Assembly (NCBI GenBank): GCA_032716605.1
Contig: CM064580.1
Span: forward strand, 39,310,638 to 39,374,637
DNA length: 64,000 nucleotides
Origin: Paralithodes platypus
Taxonomy: Eukaryota; Arthropoda; Malacostraca; Decapoda; Lithodidae
Direction of reading: 5' to 3'
The notes beneath the pieces are model-generated. The model did no database searches and was not told where the DNA came from. It saw only the letters and a program-made list of their open reading frames with translations. The stretch's first letter is position 1, and each line of letters opens with the position of its first letter. The position numbers and the translations under genes were made by a program. Positions 53,051-63,997 of this stretch are shown piece by piece.

Positions 53051-54754
53051 GACAGAGACTGGTGGGGAAAACTACCGCCGGGTCTGTATTGGTCCGCCGG
53101 AGCCCAGCTCTGGAAAAAAGAAAATTTCCAGGAATTAATGCTCATAAGGTTAACCCAACATGTTCGCACACAAGTGTTAATAACCCACCGGATAACGAGA
53201 TGTAATGACACAAAGATCACAGCTCGCTACGCGGCGGGGTTCAGAATATCTAAACAAATCTTTTGAAGAAAGTGAAGAATACCCTCTGACATAATATAAC
53301 TGTCCAGCATGGTGATTATAGTCTTTCTGGTGGTGACTGTCATAAGATTCAATTTTGGAACAAAACAACCCCCCATAAAGACGCCGGCCCTTGAAATATT
53401 TTAGTAGAATAACACAGGGCAGGCTGACACGAGATCTGATTTCTAACGAATTGTCACAAAAAGATCGCCGTAAGGTTGAAGGCGGCGATACCTAATTGTA
53501 TCACTAAATTAAGTGGTTAACTCGAAATTGAATTGTAAATTCCTTATTTCCTCCACCTAGGAGCACCCCCGGGTGTGAAAAACGATGGTAAGTATAAAGG
53601 CGGCGATACATGTGACTTAGTTGTTCATCCCACCCTACCAAGGTACACCCGCCGGGTGAGATGTCAAAAAGTTAACCCCATAAGTTCCTGTCCCCACTTC
53701 TTTGTAAAAGATCGCCGGGGAGGAAAGCCCTTAACAACAGCTAGGTTTTTCATGTGGTTTTGTAAAACCGGGTAGAAAAACTACATAACGTATGTTCGCA
53801 TGAACAGCGTTTTATAGATGGGTAAAATAATTCCGCCGGGAATCAAAGGGTGCCTGAAACCAGGTACCAACAGAGACGCAGTCCTGGAGAGCCACAGACA
53901 CCTCATCGCCGGGAACACCAGCCTGTGTGAAAACCACGTGTGGCCCAACACGGCTCTCGGCCGGGTTTTTATCATGGTGAAACCGAGAAAAAACCCGCCG
54001 GAAGTAAACCCACCCCGAACAGACACCATCTGATCGTGCAACGGACACGAAGGAAGCCACGCACGACTAACCTAAGTCCACACAATAATCCGTGGAATTA
54101 GCCAATACACAACTAAACCAGGAACAAACATAGTCCGAGGAATTAGCCAATACACAACTAAAACCCGGATACACATGACACAGTAGGGCATATTTATAAA
54201 TAATAAACAATAACACTTGTACATGTGGCAAAGCTACGCGTGGCTGGCTAGGCCTAAGTAGACGGCATAATAAATGTTGAAATATACACAAAACACTGGA
54301 AATATCACAACAGGAACCACCGCCAACACACCACTGTAGCAAATACTTCCGACAAAGGGAAGACTGACTCGGGACCCAGAAAAAACTTCACTAAGTGAAG
54401 AAAAATACGCTGGGAACGTCAGAAGCAAAGCTTACCTCATCAGAAAGATAAAAGGCAGCAATAACTAACGCGTAATGAAAGCCGCCTGCAACACAAGCTA
54501 ACTAACTGTGAAAAAGTTCACATGTCCACAACAGGACCACGAGGGAACATCCGAAATAGATGACCCAAACACACGACCCAAAATACACTGCACTGCGGGC
54601 AACCAGCCCCGGACACTCCTGCTACACATATCCTAACCTTACTCGATACATCCCGGAGTAAACAAATGAGAAAAAACTCACTAGGGACGCAACAAATGCA
54701 GAATCAGCGGAGCGTGGGGAGACACGTCCGGGCAGGCTGAACGCAGAGCAGAGG
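53051..54754 (-). other. DIRS 5' leader, rich in CGCCGG motifs
   Basis: No coding frame. CGCCGG or its half-motifs GGCGGCG and CGCCG recur about ten times between 53085 and 54000 (for example near 53384, 53650, 53712, 53832, 53909 and 53996). At 54075-54165 a ~54-bp unit containing GGAATTAGCCAATACACAAC is duplicated. Confidence 0.65.
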
Positions 54755-55065
54755 AGGAGGAATGACGCCTGAATCAGCGACTGGTCAGAAATCCACACAA
54801 GTACATCCACGATATGATGGAAAGCTTATTAGATAGTTATTCTTATTTTCTTTTTGTTTTTATTTTTTACGAAGTTTTTTCGTAGTGAGAACCCAATTCA
54901 TAATGACTGAAGCCATGAGTGAGGTCGCGTGCGCTCATGATGAAGGCTCCTCAGTTTTTTAAATGCTCTGCGCGGTAGATTCAAAACTACGGCGGATTAG
55001 TGTTTGAAGAGGATGCCTTATGTAATAGGCATGTTCGTCAATGATGGAGGGGCCACTAATAAATT
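54755..55065. repeat. DIRS inverted terminal repeat, 5' side
   Basis: Reverse complement of 46021-46328, ending ...GGGGCCACTAATAAATT at 55065. Confidence 0.93.
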
Positions 55066-55792
55066 TTATATTTTGAGTTGCAGTATTTAAATATTTTAAT
55101 TATCACGTAACAGCCAAAGCAACATATTTTTAAATAAGCAGTCAGTACATAATTATTATCGTAAGTAGATGAACTACAAAATTAATATTTATTATGCATG
55201 ATATCAAATATGCTATATAAATTCAAAGTTGCTTTGCATGTTAAGTGATATCACTTGACATCCAAAGAAACTTTGTATTTATAAAACTATTTTCAAATGC
55301 CACACATGGTAAAATATTTGTACTGTATTAACTTCCTTTAATACAAGTTTACTAATCACTTATTTCTGTAAGGTACTTTGGCAGACTTTTTCAGTGATAG
55401 ACAAACTTATTTAAATATGCAAACCAAAGATATAAAGTTTTAAACCTACATAAATGCACTCAAACCATAGCTTACAATATACAGTAAACTCTTAATACAA
55501 AATCAGTAAACCATTGGAATCTGAACCTTTTAACCCTCTCCAAAAAGGATAAGTCATGCTGGCTAACACATTTTGAGTCAGAAAAAACTAGGAATAATAA
55601 GAGTATAGACTCAATTATGCAAAGTTCATTCCAGACATAAAATAAGCAAATACCCACAATTAACTTATTCTTATTCAACAATGGGCTAATTATCATTTTC
55701 AGTAAGTAGAGTAATAAATATTATAAAGGCCAAAGTTCTAAACAATCACAGTAATGATGCACTTAGGGAATATTGGTAATCATTCAATTATA

Positions 55793-55879
55793 TTCAGCTT
55801 AGGAAGTATCTGACCAATCTCAAGAGTTAATACATTACTATTACTGTACCACTTTCATTGCTAGTCTTCCTAAACTGCA
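55793..55879. repeat. Compact hairpin, copy 1
   Basis: TTCAGCTTAGGAAGTATCT pairs loosely with AGTCTTCCTAAACTGCA, about 50 bp apart. Confidence 0.55.
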
Positions 55880-56163
55880 TATCATTGTCAGTTAGCCAAA
55901 AATATACTTTAAATGAATCATTCCTCAATGGGTTAACTAAAAAAGGCTAAAGTAAACAAACTGTAAATTACCACCAACTTCCTAGTTAATTATTTTAAAA
56001 ATATATCAAATGATAACCAATTATTGAGCTCAAAGGTTAGTGGCAAAGAAATCTGGCCTAATTATAAGGAATAGACTAATCTACTCTTTATAATTACCAA
56101 AATCTGTACCATTAACCTCAAACTAAAATCGGTAATAAAGTCAGATAAATATTTTTAAAAGAC

Positions 56164-56227
56164 AGCCAGGGTGATCGGTAAGTTACAGCCCATTTAGCCA
56201 GGGTGATCGGTAAGTTACAGCCCATTT
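56164..56227. repeat. Perfect 32-bp tandem duplication
   Basis: AGCCAGGGTGATCGGTAAGT plus 12 further bases occurs twice without a mismatch (56164-56195, 56196-56227), indicating a recent event. Confidence 0.95.
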
Positions 56228-57059
56228 CTTCAAGCCTTTTTAGAGTTTCAAGAAGGTTGGCCTATAAATATATTACAATACAGCAGATTTGTAAGCAGTC
56301 TATTTTCTTTGCAATATCAATATAAATACCCAAACAAATTAAAGAGACAATAATACATTAATCAAAATGCACAATGCTTTAAAGTAAATTTCAATACATA
56401 TCTCCTAAGTTATATTTAAGTGGGCATTTTCTATTAATATCACATTACCAACACTGCATACAAATCTTAGTCTGTACCATCATTATTTTTTTCCTAATAG
56501 GTTCAATAGATTCCATAGCATGTACTGATTATGGCTAAGAGTACTTCAATGGAATTAATTTCAGTGTGCAAACTTTTCAGTGTTATCAAGTCAGTTTGGT
56601 CAAGTAAGACAAACTTATCCTTGATAACTTCAACTAAAGTATATAGAGTAAGATTATATCTACTGCATATAGTTTACTTTTAGTATATTTATTAAAGATT
56701 AATTTAAGTATTGATTTTCAAAGCCCCTCATCATCAGGGCACCCACCCTACCCCAGCTCTTGAGCAGGGGGTGCTTGGTGGTAAAAAAACGTAGTTTTGA
56801 CAGCATATAATTTTCCTCTTAAATATACCATCACTTATATTTTCAGAGGGAATTACATTGCCTTCATAAATCAATACTTAACTATTCCTTAAACATATAC
56901 CAAATAATGCACACTCAAACTACATTCCATAAAATATTTAATTACTGTATTATGCAGTTTTAAAACTATGCATAAATTCTTTATCCAGTATTAATATAGA
57001 CAACTTTGATTAAAGATAAATGATTTTTTTTTTAAATATTCTACAAATTCTATATATTT

Positions 57060-57255
57060 AAATTGAAAACTCCCTGCTATGGGGTATGTGCGTCGGTATA
57101 TACATAAATACCCAATTTCATTACTTTAATTTCAAAGTCTTGACAAAGACTTATTACAAAATGTCAAGTTACTTAAATTTATAACTGTTTGGGCTCTGTC
57201 TCAAGTCAGCCAACCCCAGCTATGGGGTATGTGCCTGAGTATAGATATAGTATAG
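57060..57255 (+). repeat. Two isolated RTE-like LINE 3' ends
   Basis: CTATGGGGTATGTGCGTCGGTATAT near 57076 and TCTCAAGTCAGCCAACCCC, then TATGGGGTATGTGCCTGAGT near 57197, match the last ~75 bp of the LINE at 20850-20910. Confidence 0.65.
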
Positions 57256-57536
57256 AGTATACCAGATTTTGGTACTTTAATTTTAGTCTTTATTTTTCAA
57301 GTTAGAGCAATTTATTTGCAATCCCTTTGTTTTTAACTATTTTTACAATTTACTTTTATATTTAATTTGTCTTTCTATTGAAGTCTCAAGTTGTCAATAT
57401 TTAAACTAAATAAGATTATATGCACACTCAACTGCATCGGAAAAAGTAAACTTTAATCATCTATACAAACAAACATGGCACCTTCAACTTTCAGTATACA
57501 AATACTTCCTTTTATTCTGGCTACTGGAAAATTTAT

Positions 57537-57618
57537 TCAGCTTAGGTAGGGGCTGTGAGAGTCGGAAGGTTGATCTAGTCATTGCCCTTTCGACTCTCCA
57601 AGGTCCCTCTTAAACTGC
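57537..57618. repeat. Compact hairpin, copy 2
   Basis: TTCAGCTTAGGTAGGG pairs with AGGTCCCTCTTAAACTG, and inner GAGAGTCGGAAGG with CCTTTCGACTCTC. Confidence 0.6.
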
Positions 57619-59264
57619 CAAATTTGTCTAATAACCAGAACATTGAACAAAATTTGTATTCCAAAACGATTAATACACCATGGGTTATCGACATTTTTAG
57701 CTCCATGTTAAACATTAACAACAACAAAATAATATATATACAAAAAAAAAGTCAACAAATAAGCCCTTTACAACTGTATTAATAAAATAAAACTATGAAC
57801 TAAAATAAACTAAAGCCTATTATTTATACCTATAACTAAAATATACCTCGCATACACAAAACTATAAACCAAGGCATCACCATCTCCATCTGCCTTCCCT
57901 ACTACCATAAGATATTCATAATGACCATATACAGGTACCGGTACTGTACTAATAACTGGTCACTTCTACTGTAGGCTATCACAAAGTTAAGAGCCGTAAG
58001 CAGTAATAAATAATTGCAATAACCTACCATTACGAACTATTTTATGGATATATAAATTTATAACTATTTCCAATGCTAATTCTCCTAAATACAGCTATAA
58101 ATCTACATACTGTATTGACAAGACTCAATAATCCCAAAGAATTTATCTCTCATATGCCAAAGGAACTCCCTATTATCTAGCTTCTACATGGGGGAAGGAT
58201 TGCTAAACACCCATTGGTATGTGTTGGGGTGCATGGGAGAGAAATAAAATATTCCTACATTTCAAACTATAAATGCCCATTCAAAGTAACCTTCCTGTTT
58301 TCAATAGAAAACAGTCAAAGCCAAAAGCCGATTTTTAAGTTACAGGCTCGAGATCAGAAAATCAAAATTAAACACCAGAGTGCATTGTGGGTTCAACCTC
58401 TGGAATCGACAAACTCGTGGGGCAAAACTGGGGATTTCCCAAATAACTTCCAAATTACCAAGTAGGGTTTACAGAACTTTACAATTACTAATCTGGGCTC
58501 AAAATTAAGTTAATATAACAAGTACTGTACTTAAAACTCATACATTCTATTTTCTAACCAAATATTTCTAGCATTGGGGAAGAGCGTATTTTATAGCCAA
58601 ATTCATCTGCCCATCAAAATCAAAAGTTCTGCCCAAATTACAGTACAGGTATAAGGATTGCACTATTCACTGGATTTTAGATAAATGCAAGGGTTACTTT
58701 CTTCAGGCTAACCTTATAATGGATTCTCAGCCTATTAAATTACACTAACATTTTTCTACCAACCAACAATCCACTTTACTCGGCTTGGGAAGTATCTAAA
58801 CTATTAAATGGACAATTATTATAGTTTGCTTTCATGGCCCTGACTTCTGCAACCCTTAAATCCTACAGCGCAAGGACTCCCATTATATCACTTTATGTTA
58901 ATACAAACTATTTTTTGCTATTTAAGGCTTTATCAAGATCTAATTAACTTTGTCATAGAGTTCCATTAAAAGCTTATGTAAATAATCTAATGGTAATCAA
59001 AATATCAAGGTTAAAGACTACAGTATTACTCAAAGGGTTAAGTATCCTAGATCCTTGCAAATTTATTCTGACACGGCACTAATATTTGATCAAAATCATT
59101 AAACTCTACCACAATCAGAATTTAATTTGTATCTTCTAGTTTTCATTTAAAGTAATTTATTTATTACACTAAGATAAAATTCTCAGTTCCACATTTACAG
59201 TTTTAATTGAAAGTTCTATAGCAACACTACACCTCTGGATACTGCATTTGCAACTCTGATCTTG

Positions 59265-59330
59265 CATTTATCTTGTGTCGTCCCAGTTTAGGTTTCTTTA
59301 TTTTGCAAGTTTTACATTATAATACAGTCC
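59265..59330 (+). repeat. 3'-anchored repeat copy
   Basis: TTATCTTGTGTCGTCCCAG, TTTCTTTATTTTGCAAG and TTTTACATTATAAT in order. Confidence 0.7.
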
Positions 59331-59507
59331 TGTACTGCATTTTATTCTCCACAGAGTACCGTATCAACTATTTTAATGGAAAATTATATCAGACTTATTT
59401 GGCATTATTCTAGGGAACTAGAATCTAGATAGAATCCTTTACGGCAGAATTATTTGCTTTTGCTTTACAGTAATCCATTTCAAAGTTTATTGCTAAATAG
59501 TTATTTT

Positions 59508-59582
59508 TAAATGTACTTTTGTCTTAACTGTATATAGGGTCATTCCTGTTTTGGTTCCTTTGCAAGGCTTTACATTCAAATT
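59508..59582 (+). repeat. 3'-anchored repeat copy (divergent)
   Basis: TACTTTTGTCTTAACTGTAT, CCTGTTTTGGTTCCTTTGC and AAGGCTTTACATTCAAAT follow the same order with more change. Confidence 0.5.
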
Positions 59583-60351
59583 TATAACCAAGCTGCCAGA
59601 CTAAGCAATTCAAAAGAAAGCATTAAAGTAAACCGTTTAACCCTTTCAAGCAATGCAACTGAATATTCAAATTTTGGGTTACCATTACAATGTTTTCTTT
59701 ACCTAAAATTCTACTTCGGTCATTTAAAACTAGTAAACAAAGATTCTAAAGCAATAAATATCATCTCTGATAACCTGATTCCTATTAATCAATTTCACTA
59801 TATAGAACCACACCTTATCGGATCTTTTACCAAACCTATTCCTGTTTAGAGTACTGTATAAATAGATTCCTAGCATTTTTACACATTTAAGTTCGGTTAC
59901 TACTAAACCTATGTACTTTTATATATTTACAGCCTAACACTTATTATAAACCTTTCTATCCATTGCACAATACTGCATATCAAAAAGTATAAAGGGCTTA
60001 TATGGTATACATACTATTTATTCACCAATGGAGCATAAAAATTTCAAAACTTGCAATAGTGCATTAAAATCAGTGTAGGTTAAGTAAATTAGGTTAAAGC
60101 TTTGATACAGCAGATTCATTGCTTTCCTTAACTTTTGGAGTTAAAGATACAAACTAATCAGTAACAAAGCTCTCCCATTCACTGTTACCTTCCCAAGTTC
60201 GGTTTGTATAAATTTACTCCATTAGCAATGTTTAAAGAACCCTACAAAACTTAAATTACTTCCAAAACACCAGCTTGGAAATTCTTTTAAGTTTATTCAC
60301 CCATTTAGGATTAGAAAGACCATTTTATTCTTATCATTAGATTCTTTTATT

Positions 60352-60425
60352 CAGCTTAGGAAGGATCTCCGGGCGTCAGAGGCACAATATAATTGCATTC
60401 AACCCCAAGACCTTCCTAAACTGCA
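60352..60425. repeat. Compact hairpin, copy 3
   Basis: CAGCTTAGGAAGGATCT and AAGACCTTCCTAAACTG pair over about 17 bp around a 40-base loop; the clearest copy. Confidence 0.7.
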
Positions 60426-61154
60426 GATTTTTTTTAATGATCAAATAAACTGATATTCTTAATCATGAGGGGGCAAACACTCTCCAAACATTGCTTATGA
60501 AGGAATTAAATAATACCAGTGGAACAATACCCCAAAACTAAACAAGCCTGCCCTCAACACCTCTCACTCTCCCGTTCATCCATATATCCTGGGGCACCAT
60601 GGGGGCAGGACCTGACTTTCTGAATCAATACTTAACCTTATCGCTTACTAGCAGTTGACAGTTGTTTGACCATACTAGTTTTCAGGCTGCAGTCATGGGC
60701 CCACAATATACTAACAAAAAAAATTAAAATAAACTTCTACATCTAAAAATACTTTAAATTGACACTTAATCCTGCTGACATAACCCCCCCAACCCACACT
60801 ATCTCCCTTGCCCCTAGAGAAATGCTCTGCGGTTCCAATACTCAATTTATAAACAAACTTACTGCATTAAATCCCATTTCAGAGTAGCAGTACTGTACAA
60901 GGGGCAGATCCCTCCAGGCACACAACCATTCACATTCTGGATTAGCAGATAGGTTGCAGGATATAATTTTCGGCAAGATTCACATTTTAACTCCATCCAA
61001 ATACTAAAAGTGTGAAGATAGTTAAACATTTTGAGATTTGCCCCATTAGTGTGGCAATTTTAAGACTTGAGTAACACCTCATTCTTAAACATTATTATGT
61101 TCCCTCCACCAACCGACTTATCTCTTAAACTCTATTCATGAAATCAACAAATAC

Positions 61155-61330
61155 ATGTAGCAGTCCAGGGATTCGAACCTAGGATGCTCACACCGAAATT
61201 CAGTTATTACAAATTATATATTACAAACCCCAATGCACTTTAATTAACTAATGAAAGCATATGGTCTTCCCGGGATTCGAACTCGGGACACCACACCCAG
61301 AACATAATCTAAACCATTACACCACTTTTT
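61155..61330 (-). repeat. Two tRNA-like modules (probable SINE heads)
   Basis: On the minus strand, GGTTCGAATCC boxes occur at about 61165-61180 and AGTTCGAATCCCGGGAAG at about 61268-61285, the latter preceded by an A-box-like TGGTGTAATGGTTTAG. The acceptor stems do not close (GAAGACC has no upstream GGTCTTC), so these are not functional tRNA genes. Confidence 0.4.
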
Positions 61331-62064
61331 CAATTTTTTTTTAGGAGAAACTGGCCTTTGGCCGAGCAATTTTTCTACTGAAAAATGCACCATTATATCT
61401 TAAGTGGCAGTCTTTGGGTCATATTCAAAACTTTGAGGTCTAAGGAAAGTTGTAATATAATTCACCGTTCAAATCATACCAAAATATTTAAATCCTTTGT
61501 AACCGTACCTTTTATTCCATCACTATCACACACTTTAAATACTGGTTCTTGTTCCAACGGTTTATTATTTTTTAAAGTTTACCCTGTAAGCTATCATTTG
61601 GCTGCATTTATGTTTATAGAGGATACATCACGTTATGCTAGATTTACAAGTTGTAATAGAAAATGGGGGAGGAGGGGGAAGGTTGTATATTTTATAACTT
61701 CAGTACACCCACTGACAAAAGTGATGTCTCACCTTATCCACATTTTCCTCAATTAGTTGTAAAAAAACAAATAAATACTCCTTCAACATCACTGAACAAA
61801 CTTTTAAACTCCTTCAGGATTGTTTATTTGCCAATTTTCATATTATAATAATTAGTAACATGGGACATTTTTCTATCAAAAAATGTACAACAGGTTCTTA
61901 GTTTTATAAGCTTGATTGAAGTATAGAGACCAAATTAAGTAATACAAAATTAAAAATTAAATAAATAGGTGGGCGACTTCACTTTCAACCTTCACTTTAC
62001 AGTTCACCACATTAATGTATACCGGATATTTATGTATGGAAATATTATCTACATGGACTTTATG

Positions 62065-62163
62065 ACATTTATACATAGCGATTTTTGATTAGTTTTTTTG
62101 TCTTTTTACTGTGTTCGTATAAGTTTTGATTGGTTTATTTTGCAAGTTTTACATTATAATTTC
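62065..62163 (+). repeat. 3'-anchored repeat copy
   Basis: TAGCGATTTTTGATTAGTTT, TTTGTCTTTTTACTGTG, TTTTGATTGGTTTATTTTGC and AAGTTTTACATTATAAT occur in order. Confidence 0.75.
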
Positions 62164-62475
62164 TTAAATTTTCTGCACCCTCGTCTCAAGTCATTTTTAG
62201 CCTCATTACTTTAGAAGATTTGTAACTTTCGCTCCATGTTGCCGATCTTAGTAAATTGCTCATTTATTGGTCTAATTTCCTGGCGACAAATAAAGTCCAG
62301 CCTGCAATATATGAGGAACCATAAATATTCTAGGCTACCGAAATTAGTATAAATTTATCTCAAAGGGGGTGTTTGGGCCATTTCTTTTCAGACATTCATA
62401 GCGGTTAGGGAGGAAACTAAGAACTTCACATTATCAATATTTACCTATATAGCAGTATTTTTTTTTTTTTTTTTC

Positions 62476-62540
62476 TGTTCGGGCTAGGTCTCTAGTTGGC
62501 CACCCCAAGCCATGGGGTATGTGCCTCGGTATATACAGAC
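62476..62540 (+). repeat. Isolated RTE-like LINE 3' end
   Basis: After 17 or so T, GTTCGGGCTAGGTCTC, TGGCCACCCCAAGCCATGG and GGTATGTGCCTCGGTATA match the 3' end of the LINE at 20850-20910. Confidence 0.65.
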
Positions 62541-62650
62541 AAACTGCAATCCATTTGGTTTTACTTTTCCATACATAAATACCATAAAGTCAAAAAATCA
62601 AAAGCCAACTGTATCCTGGTCGCTATTTCAATTTTTTTAATTCCCATAAT

Positions 62651-62735
62651 CAGTTTAGTAAGGACCTCTAGGCATCCAAAGGGTAAAAGCTAAAGCACTT
62701 AGCCCTTTGACTACCACAAGTCCTTCTTAAGCTCA
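62651..62735. repeat. Compact hairpin, copy 4
   Basis: CAGTTTAGTAAGGACCT pairs with AGTCCTTCTTAAGCT, and inner CCAAAGGGT with AGCCCTTTG. Confidence 0.65.
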
Positions 62736-63037
62736 AGCAAATGGAATTGTCTGTACAATTGAAAATATGGAGTCTTACTGAAGTTATTTGTATACAGATT
62801 ATTTTCCATGCTGTATGGAATATCGTTATTCTAAATATTCTTAGATTCCGGGCACAATGGTACAAAACCCGCACTTTCCAAGTCAATACTCATATCAGCC
62901 ACGTTCACTTCATGGGACATTTACTAGAAGGTGATACTTTCTTGAACAAGTACTAGTGAACAGGCTGCAGTCATTCATACATACATACATACATACATAA
63001 AATTTTAAGACTGAGTGTTCCACACATAAGTGCAGTT

Positions 63038-63997
63038 TCAGTCTCTTGTCCTAATGGCGGCATTCCAGGCAACCCTGTTAAGGGCTGCTTCACTTGTCAA
63101 GTTCTTGGATTTGAGATCGGCGCGTATAGTCCGATCCCAGGTCTTCCTCGGTCCACCCTTTGGTGCAGCTCCCTCCACAATCACAGACCTGCATTTTTTC
63201 ACCCAATTTTGTTCATCTATTCTCTCCACATGTCCATACCATCCCAGTCTACTTGTACGCATCACCTCGCTAATACTCTTTATACCTAAACGTCTCCTCA
63301 GCTCAACATTTGTTATTCTATCCTGTAGCCTGGCCCCACACATCCATCTCACCATTCTCATCTCATTACGCTCCATTCTGTTGACATCCTCTACTTTAAC
63401 GGCCCATGTTTCTGAGGCATACGTCATTGCACTTCTAACACACTATGTGGTGGATTGTATTCTTTTATTTAATAATTTTCATTTTAGTAAGCGTTGTTTC
63501 CACATAGCGATTTTGATCATTTAATTTGACTTTATATTGTCCTTGTCCCAATTTTGGTTTGTTTAGTTTGCAAGTTTTACATTTTAACATGAGGCATACA
63601 CCTTTCCCTTCAGGGGGAGAGGCATTCTTTTCATGGTCAGGATTGGCATCAATTCTCTGAACTTCCCCCAGCCACACCTAATTCTAGCAACAGTGGCAGC
63701 CTCAGCCCCACCACCGGCAGAGATGGTATCTCCTAGGTAACAAAACTTGTTCACCAGCTCCAAAGACTCATTTCCAAAATTCACAGCCACAGGATCATCA
63801 CTTAACACAAGCTCGCCTTTGCACACTACGCACTCAAATTTCTCTATTTCTGACTTATCCTTCGGCAGGGGCCCCTTTATTCTACTACAGCGCTTACTCC
63901 CATGGTGTACCCAACATCGACAGATGCTACATTGAATTGAGTTAACGCCCACTCCCTTTCCACACACTGCACATGGGTATGCACCGCTCTTTTCCAC
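63038..63997 (-). pseudogene. LINE ORF2 C-terminal region with zinc-finger motif
   Basis: Reading from 63997 the frame has a zinc-finger-like segment (CAVCGKGVGVNSIQCSIC, then CWVHHGSKRC and CVVCKG). The post-RT domain follows (KFCYLGDTISAGGGAEAA, GKVYASC). After the 145-bp insertion the frame resumes at 63427 (MTYASETWAV, MVRWMCGARLQDRITN, SRLGWYGHVER) and runs to the stop at 63038. A cysteine-rich finger between the RT and the C-terminal domain occurs in some invertebrate LINE families. The clade is uncertain because the RT lies outside the window. Apart from the insertion, this segment has no stop. Confidence 0.85.
63443..63587 (+). repeat. 145-bp insertion of the 3'-anchored repeat
   Basis: CTATGTGGTGGATTGTATTC to TTTGCAAGTTTTACATTTTA is nearly identical to 10508-10650. 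The LINE copy at 8990-9010 shows the uninterrupted site. Any target duplication is only 2-4 bp (CA or AACA). Confidence 0.88.

Larger units (their letters stand above)
45980..55065 (-). mobile_element. DIRS-type retrotransposon (~9.1 kb)
   Basis: It has ~310-bp inverted terminal repeats (about 46021-46328 and 54755-55065), an internal complementary region and coding regions for a gag-like protein, reverse transcriptase/RNase H and a tyrosine recombinase. This is the defining set of DIRS elements, which integrate through a circular intermediate without target duplication; none is seen here. It is longer than typical DIRS elements, partly because of a ~1.7-kb leader and a nested MITE. All three coding regions carry frame shifts. 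Confidence 0.95.
55066..62973. other. Long AT-rich spacer
   Basis: No convincing gene in almost 8 kb. It holds compact hairpins (55793, 57537, 60352, 62651), a 32-bp duplication (56164), isolated LINE 3' ends (57075, 57190, 62476), 3'-anchored repeat copies (59265, 59508, 62065) and two tRNA-like modules (61155, 61265). It could be intergenic or a large intron. Confidence 0.6.

Noticed and set aside
58214..58465. 83-residue frame in the AT-rich spacer
   Set aside because: No domain, no splice context and composition like its surroundings.
61265..61330. tRNA gene on the minus strand
   Set aside because: Box A and box B are present, but neither the acceptor nor the D-stem pairs.
61385..61756. 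123-residue plus-strand frame with KSFVTVPFIPSLSHTL
   Set aside because: It briefly recalled the K-x-V-T-x-P-Y block of Penelope-like RTs, but no neighbouring motif or GIY-YIG domain is present.
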